DNA of 16,642 nucleotides, taken from NCBI GenBank assembly GCA_014380605.1, contig JACMJO010000096.1:1-16642 (forward strand), given 5' to 3'. Both the position numbers and the translations under genes were made by a program. The notes under the pieces were generated by a model. It had not been told where the DNA came from, made no database searches, and was given only the letters and a program-made list of their open reading frames with translations. The first letter of the stretch is position 1. The number at the start of each line of letters is the position of its first letter. Below are positions 12,559 through 16,642 of this stretch, piece after piece. The stretch comes from Fimbriimonadaceae bacterium. GTDB lineage: Bacteria > Armatimonadota > Fimbriimonadia > Fimbriimonadales > Fimbriimonadaceae.

Positions 12559-13580
12559 TCAAGACCCGAATACTGATTGTTGACGATTCGCCCCTCCTTC
12601 GACAAGTTTTGGTCGACATGCTTGCCGAAGAAGACGATTTGGTAGTTGTTGGAATTGCCAGGGATGGCCTCGAAGCTGTGGCCCTGGCAAAAGAGCTGAA
12701 GCCAGACGTCATCACGCTCGATGTCGAAATGCCCCGTATGTCCGGCTTGGAGGCCCTCGCCGCGATTATGCGCGAGGCGCCTACCCGTGTGATTATGGTC
12801 TCGACCAAGACTACATCTGGTGCGGCCGCAACGATCGGGGCCTTGGAGAAAGGGGCGATCGACTTCGTTTGCAAACCACGGTCCGGAAGCTTTATGGCCC
12901 TGCGCGAAGTTCACCAAGAACTGGTGGCAAAGATTCGAGGCGCAGGCAGAGCCGTCATCGGCATCCGCACGAGATCGCCGATCCGTGCGGCGGCTCCGGC
13001 AAGGTGCAGCGACAAGATAGTGCTTATTGCGAGCTCAACAGGTGGCCCCAAAGCTCTCATGTGCTTGTTTGAAACCCTGCCAAAGGGCTGGCAAGTTCCT
13101 ATTCTCATCGTTCAGCACATGCCCGTCGGATTCACCGCGAGTCTTGCAGCTCGATTAGACCGCGTCGGGGCGGTCCCTTGTCGGGAAGCAGTAGACGGCG
13201 ACCGCCTTCAAACTGGGCTGGCGCTGGTTGCGCCAGGAGGACAATACATGGCTGTCGATCATGAGGGGCGCATTTCTCTCTCCAATGGTCCCCACCACCA
13301 ACTCGCCGCAGATCACTTGTTCGAATCGGCGGCAAAGCAGTTTGGCGCCAAGTGCTTGGCAGCAGTCTTGACCGGTGCAGGCACCGATGGAGCCTTGGGG
13401 TCATTAGAGATTAGGAAATCTGGCGGAGTAGCGCTGGGCGAAAGTGAATCAACATGCACCGTTTACGAGATGCCTCGGGCGGCACAGGAGATGGGCGGGA
13501 CATCGGGTGAGTTCCCCATCAACGAGATCGGCCATGCCCTTGTTGCGACTTCGGCCGGAAGGCTAAAAGGAGCTGCCTAA
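12555..13580 (+). CDS. cheB: Protein-glutamate methylesterase CheB
   Basis: 341 residues with an N-terminal receiver domain (acidic pocket D10/D11, phosphorylation site D56 in ITLDVEMPRMSG, K107 in CKPRSG) joined by a linker to a C-terminal methylesterase domain. The esterase triad is intact: S161 in IASSTGGP, H188 in IVQHMP and D278 in LTGAGTDGALG. CheB removes methyl groups from chemoreceptor glutamates (EC 3.1.1.61) and often also deamidates glutamine. Starts at GTG within a GTGA overlap with the HDOD stop. With the CheD-like neighbour inactive, CheB could supply any deamidation of receptors; that is inference. No CheA, CheR, CheW or receptor is in the window. Confidence 0.96.
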   Translation: MIKTRILIVDDSPLLRQVLVDMLAEEDDLVVVGIARDGLEAVALAKELKPDVITLDVEMPRMSGLEALAAIMREAPTRVIMVSTKTTSGAAATIGALEKGAIDFVCKPRSGSFMALREVHQELVAKIRGAGRAVIGIRTRSPIRAAAPARCSDKIVLIASSTGGPKALMCLFETLPKGWQVPILIVQHMPVGFTASLAARLDRVGAVPCREAVDGDRLQTGLALVAPGGQYMAVDHEGRISLSNGPHHQLAADHLFESAAKQFGAKCLAAVLTGAGTDGALGSLEIRKSGGVALGESESTCTVYEMPRAAQEMGGTSGEFPINEIGHALVATSAGRLKGAA

Positions 13581-13584
13581 CCTC

Positions 13585-14064
13585 ATGAAAGTCGAGTACG
13601 TCAGCCCATTCGCGGAGGCTTCAATCAATGTCCTGGCCAAGCTGATCGATTGCCGACCAGAGCGAGGCAACTTGAGCGCTCGCTCGCAGTTGTCTACAAG
13701 CCAACAAATCAATTTGGTCTGTAGCATCACGGGCCAGGTCGAAGGCCTGGTCATCTATGGGATGTCGACGATGACCGCCGACAAGCTTGTATCCAAGATA
13801 ACAGGCGAACCAGTGGCGGTTTTCGATCAGGCTTCTGCGAGCGCCATCGCAGAGTTTGGAAACATGATTTCCGGGCAGAGCGCCTCGCTCTTGACCGATC
13901 AGGGGTTCAATTGCGATATCACGCCGCCCACGATCATCCGAGGAACGAACGTCAGCGTTACGGCGCTTGACACGCCGGCATTGGTGATCCAAATGAACAT
14001 CCCCAACATTGGTCTGTTGGAGATAAACGTGAGCCTTCAAGAGCGCAAAAAGCTGGCGGCTTAG
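13585..14064 (+). CDS. cheX: CheX-like CheY-P phosphatase
   Basis: 159 residues of the CheC/CheX/FliY phosphatase family. The N-terminus MKVEYVSPFAEASINVL is typical of CheX. The single active-site motif E-x2-N is present in SASAIAEFGNMISGQSA (E90 and N93), followed by the ITPPTIIRG segment and a beta-rich end, IGLLEINVSL. CheX dephosphorylates CheY-P as a dimer. The gene starts 4 nt after cheB. Unlike CheC it has only one phosphatase motif and is not known to bind CheD, so the usual CheC-CheD pair is absent here. The strong hairpin at 14075-14109 follows 10 nt after the stop. Confidence 0.9.
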   Translation: MKVEYVSPFAEASINVLAKLIDCRPERGNLSARSQLSTSQQINLVCSITGQVEGLVIYGMSTMTADKLVSKITGEPVAVFDQASASAIAEFGNMISGQSASLLTDQGFNCDITPPTIIRGTNVSVTALDTPALVIQMNIPNIGLLEINVSLQERKKLAA

Positions 14065-14074
14065 CCACCAACCT

Positions 14075-14109
14075 CACGGCCCCGGCACCGCATAGGTGTC
14101 GGGGCCGTG
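14075..14109. terminator. Strong hairpin terminator between convergent genes
   Basis: CACGGCCCCGGCACC (14075-14089) and GGTGTCGGGGCCGTG (14095-14109) form a 15-bp stem with one G-T pair and the loop GCATA. It sits between the cheX stop at 14064 and the minus-strand stop at 14116, and probably ends transcription from both sides, although the T-tract is short (CTACGTTTAGTT on the plus side). Confidence 0.8.
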
Positions 14110-14115
14110 CTACGT

Positions 14116-15741
14116 TTAGTTATGCACGAACGCTTTGACTTGGTCAAACTCCAAGTTCACCGCGCCCGATCTTCGACTCGTATTGATGATCACCCGAAGG
14201 GTCATCGTGCTATCCGCCTTTATGTAGGTAGGACCGCTGAGGTTTGTAAAGCTCTTCTCTGTGAGTCCCGTTGGAACGTTCCACTTCGACAGAAGGACCT
14301 CAGCGCCGGTGACCTGGTTGACCGCGTACAGAGAGACAATCTCCGGCGTTGGCGACGTTGACCTTGCCCGGAAGGTGAAGTCGACCAGTGACTTATTGAG
14401 CGAGTCTGTCTGAAGGTTAACGGTCATCGAGCCACGCATCGATGGGAAGCTCATCGGCACAACCGAGCCGTCAGCCTTTTTCAGCTTCTTTGCGGCGTCG
14501 GCAACTCCTCCCGTCCCGGCCAAAGAAACGCTGAGAATCGGAGCGCCCCATCCTTTGGCTTCGGATGGGTCGACGATAATCAATCCTTCCTGCATGTCCG
14601 AAATAATGGCGTTTCCGCTTGGAAAGCCAGCCCAAGTGCCCCATGCTCCAGCAAATTGGAAGCCTGTGCCGCTGTGGGTATCAAAGTAGCCTGACTCTTT
14701 CAACTGCACGGGATTGCTTGTGTCATAGATACGGATACCCTGCTTGTATGCAGCCAGGACCAGGAATCCATCTTGGATGATCGAGTTATGGTCGATAGCG
14801 CTAATTGGGTTAGTGAACTTACCCATGTACGTCGGGCTTGCCAAAGTCTGAACGTCGATGATATGGGTCGTTGCATCGGTTGATCCCGTGAAACTGCCAT
14901 TTAGTTCGTCGAATTCGTCGTTGAGATAGATGTATCGGTTGTCAGCGCTGAGAGCTCCACTGTGGCAATAGAACCTGTTGTCGAGGTTCGGTCCGCCGGG
15001 AGGGTTGGGCAAGTAACGGATGTATCCAAGGTTGGTAAAAGCCGGGACGTGATGGCCGCTCCCATTGACCGTGGTGGTCATGTCGATGATATAAAGTCCA
15101 CCGGTGGCTCCGTTGCCACAGAATGCGAAGCAGATTTCCTTTCCAGCGTAAGGTCCAGATGTGTACTTCTTGATGAGCGAATCATGCACGTAATGACCTG
15201 ACCAAGATCCGACCGCCACGGGCGCAAGAGGATTGGTGACATCGTAAGCGCGCAAGCCATTCACATCGCCACCATTCACGATGATGACGTTGCTGTCCGG
15301 CATCGCCTGGATCGTGTGGCCCTTGGAAAGGCCACCGACGGTAATGGTGTTCACGAGAGTGACAATGCCACTGTCTACTTGGCTGAGGTCGATGACCTGA
15401 ACGCCGCCACCGCCTTCAGTCGTGCCGTAGGCGTAATTACCGAGGACACAAACCTCATGCCATTGTGATGCGACGCCTGGGATGTGCCCCACGATAACCG
15501 GCACCAGCGGATTGGTGATATTTACGACGGCATTGCCGTTGCTCAGGCCAATGATCGCGTACTCTTTGCCGCTCGGCGACACGTATCCAACGCACCCGGA
15601 GCCGCTTCCGGCGGGAATCGGGAATTGCGCCAATGTAATCTGCTTGAGCAACCTCACATTGTTCCGGGCGAATTGTGCGTGTGCGCTTACGGACATGCCC
15701 AGCACAGCAAGCATGGTCAGTTTTGATAGGTAATTTCTCAT
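14116..15741 (-). CDS. Secreted LVIVD/choice-of-anchor B family protein, 541 aa
   Basis: The signal peptide covers residues 1-22 (hydrophobic core LTMLAVLGMSVSA, cleavage AHA|Q). The body is a chain of beta-propeller-like repeats of the LVIVD/choice-of-anchor B kind. Each carries a phrase such as VVNITNPLVPVIVG, RAYDVTNPLAPVAVGSW, HIIDVQTLASPTYMG or RIYDTSNPVQLKESG. A histidine-containing segment (GHYVHDSL, NRFYCHSGALS, AIDHNSI) recurs in them. After about residue 400 a different beta domain follows, with no obvious C-terminal anchor or sorting tail in the last residues. Cell-surface or extracellular location is likely; function unknown. Its ATG follows the stop of the secreted gene upstream by 6 nt, so the pair form an operon. 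Confidence 0.88.
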   Translation of the reverse strand: MRNYLSKLTMLAVLGMSVSAHAQFARNNVRLLKQITLAQFPIPAGSGSGCVGYVSPSGKEYAIIGLSNGNAVVNITNPLVPVIVGHIPGVASQWHEVCVLGNYAYGTTEGGGGVQVIDLSQVDSGIVTLVNTITVGGLSKGHTIQAMPDSNVIIVNGGDVNGLRAYDVTNPLAPVAVGSWSGHYVHDSLIKKYTSGPYAGKEICFAFCGNGATGGLYIIDMTTTVNGSGHHVPAFTNLGYIRYLPNPPGGPNLDNRFYCHSGALSADNRYIYLNDEFDELNGSFTGSTDATTHIIDVQTLASPTYMGKFTNPISAIDHNSIIQDGFLVLAAYKQGIRIYDTSNPVQLKESGYFDTHSGTGFQFAGAWGTWAGFPSGNAIISDMQEGLIIVDPSEAKGWGAPILSVSLAGTGGVADAAKKLKKADGSVVPMSFPSMRGSMTVNLQTDSLNKSLVDFTFRARSTSPTPEIVSLYAVNQVTGAEVLLSKWNVPTGLTEKSFTNLSGPTYIKADSTMTLRVIINTSRRSGAVNLEFDQVKAFVHN

Positions 15742-15747
15742 AGTTGC

Positions 15748-16212
15748 TTACTGCCTCGAAATGGTCACGGCATCGAACGCCAGCCTGGCCGATTGGTCGA
15801 ACAGCACTTGGCCAGATCGCAGAACTCGGACCCGAACTTGGTCTATCTCTGAGCGCCGAAGACCGTCGATAAACGTAACTTCAATTTCCTGAGTCGCTCC
15901 CTGAAAAGTCCCCCGACCCGTAACCACCAACCTGTTGCCGGTCAAAACCGATCGACTGACCGACTTCAGAAAGACGACCGCTTCGCCCTGTCCATCCCTA
16001 GTGGCTCCGCCCGGGTCCTTGAGGACGAACATGAAATCAGCGAAGGAGTTTTTGCCGCTTCGAATCTCTCCAGAAATGGCTCCGGTGGCCTCGCCATCGT
16101 TGCCTAAGTATTGAAAGCCTCCCCTAGCAATAGCCTTGAATGACCCCGTTTGAGCGGAGCAACAGACAATGGCCAACACAAGCAGAAGCACGGTCCCAGT
16201 GAATCGCGCCAT
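15748..16212 (-). CDS. Secreted protein of unknown function, 154 aa
   Basis: The N-terminal 20 residues are a signal peptide (hydrophobic core VLLLVLAIV, cleavage CSA|Q). The mature part is about 134 residues, rich in beta-strand pattern and glycine, with no cysteine. Segments such as AIARGGFQYLGNDGEATG, LVVTGRGTFQGATQEIEVTF and QVRVRVLRSGQVLFDQ look like an extracellular beta-sandwich; similar small proteins occur in the same kinds of genome, but I recognise no family. It is the first gene of a two-gene unit with the choice-of-anchor B protein and has the best promoter in the window, giving a leaderless message. Confidence 0.8.
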   Translation of the reverse strand: MARFTGTVLLLVLAIVCCSAQTGSFKAIARGGFQYLGNDGEATGAISGEIRSGKNSFADFMFVLKDPGGATRDGQGEAVVFLKSVSRSVLTGNRLVVTGRGTFQGATQEIEVTFIDGLRRSEIDQVRVRVLRSGQVLFDQSARLAFDAVTISRQ

Positions 16213-16218
16213 AGTGTG

Positions 16219-16247
16219 AGTTTATGAATAATTGACACGCATAACAA
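16219..16247 (-). promoter_or_regulatory. Sigma-70-type promoter, leaderless, for the secreted protein operon
   Basis: On the minus strand the -35 TTGTTA (16242-16247) and -10 TAAACT (16219-16224) are separated by exactly 17 bp, and the -10 ends 6 nt before the ATG at 16212. The start point would fall on or next to the start codon, and no Shine-Dalgarno is present. Confidence 0.6.
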
Positions 16248-16260
16248 GGGTTTGCACGAT

Positions 16261-16642
16261 TTACTGGTATTTCTGGGCTGTCGGCATTTTGGCACGACGG
16301 TTCAGCTCGATCAGGTTCCAAGCTTGCCCGGCAGTCTCTACCAAACCAATGATGCTGGACTCAACGCCAAGTTCCCGAAGTTCGTGGAGTTGCATCTCGG
16401 TCGCCTTCGAATTCCGCCAAAGACCTTTTTGCGAGGTGAAGCCCCGGCTGAAGGGCCAGCGCTCTTGAACCCTTCGATCTGCGATTGAGAAGGCTCTTAC
16501 GAGATCTTGGCCCAAAGCAATTTGATCATCCTCGATCTGCCCGCCGTTGGCAAACTCTAAGTGGAATCTGCCAAGCGTGTCGCAGGCGATTCTCGCCGTT
16601 CGCTCAGACTCCCCGGCTCCCGATCCGCAGGGAAGCATGTAA
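16261..16642 (-). CDS. Unidentified protein, C-terminal part, cut by the window edge
   Basis: The minus-strand frame runs from the window edge to a stop at 16261-16263; an ATG at 16638 is possible but the frame is open beyond it, so the true start may lie outside. About 126 residues are visible. The segment ACDTLGRFHLEFANGGQI is followed by a long helical region, ALGQDLVRAFSIADRRVQ and then TEMQLHELRELGVESSI, ending in basic residues. There is no signal peptide in the visible part and I recognise no family. It is followed by the promoter of the secreted protein operon, so it is probably a separate transcription unit. Confidence 0.6.
   Translation of the reverse strand, partial: YMLPCGSGAGESERTARIACDTLGRFHLEFANGGQIEDDQIALGQDLVRAFSIADRRVQERWPFSRGFTSQKGLWRNSKATEMQLHELRELGVESSIIGLVETAGQAWNLIELNRRAKMPTAQKYQ

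Noticed and set aside
15748..16212. Lipoprotein signal in the 154-aa secreted protein
   Set aside because: The cysteines near residues 17-18 lack a proper lipobox; a type I site (CSA|Q) fits better.

Overview
The window carries about fifteen protein genes on both strands at moderately high GC (my impression is mid to upper 50s percent). No rRNA, tRNA, CRISPR array, transposase or integrase is visible. Signal peptides next to Gram-negative-style secreted proteins, a pilin-like gene inside an acc operon, an HDOD/CheB/CheX cluster, and several -10 boxes placed 6-7 nt before start codons together suggest a deep-branching environmental bacterium. My tentative guess is Armatimonadota (Fimbriimonas-like); nothing in the sequence proves it.

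Layout. 1-183: the 3' end of GTP cyclohydrolase FolE2. 198-698: a small secreted protein. 724-1219 (minus): a pterin-4a-carbinolamine dehydratase and a doubtful 66-codon ORF that contains a cluster of palindromes. 1254-3874 (plus): pckA (ATP-type PEP carboxykinase) and pyrD (class 2 dihydroorotate dehydrogenase). 3964-5635 (minus): folD followed by a membrane-anchored alpha/beta hydrolase. 5701-6047 (plus): a zinc-ribbon gene split by an apparent one-base deletion. 6051-10748 (minus): an operon-like block in the order accB-like, pilin-like, accC, nusB, APC-type permease, with stop/start overlaps at the first three junctions. 10749-11011: a non-coding leader with three hairpins, the last a good intrinsic terminator facing accB. 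11177-14064 (plus): a tightly coupled cheD-like, HDOD, cheB, cheX cluster closed by a strong hairpin at 14075-14109. 14116-16212 (minus): two secreted proteins, one of the LVIVD/choice-of-anchor B type. 16261-16642 (minus): the C-terminal part of an unidentified protein.

The accB-accC-nusB-folD neighbourhood is recognisable from other bacteria (Bacillus subtilis has accB-accC-yqhY-nusB-folD). Here it is altered by a pilin-like gene between accB and accC, and by a permease and the zinc-ribbon gene between nusB and folD. FolE2, the carbinolamine dehydratase and FolD all belong to pterin/folate chemistry.

The two most striking observations are active-site losses in otherwise well-preserved proteins. 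The biotin carrier protein has glycine (G99) where the biotinylated lysine should be. The CheD homologue has lost all three catalytic triad positions (Thr to Cys26, Cys to Gly32, His to Gln49). Both sit in intact, coupled operons, so they look like retained non-catalytic regulators or scaffolds rather than decaying genes.
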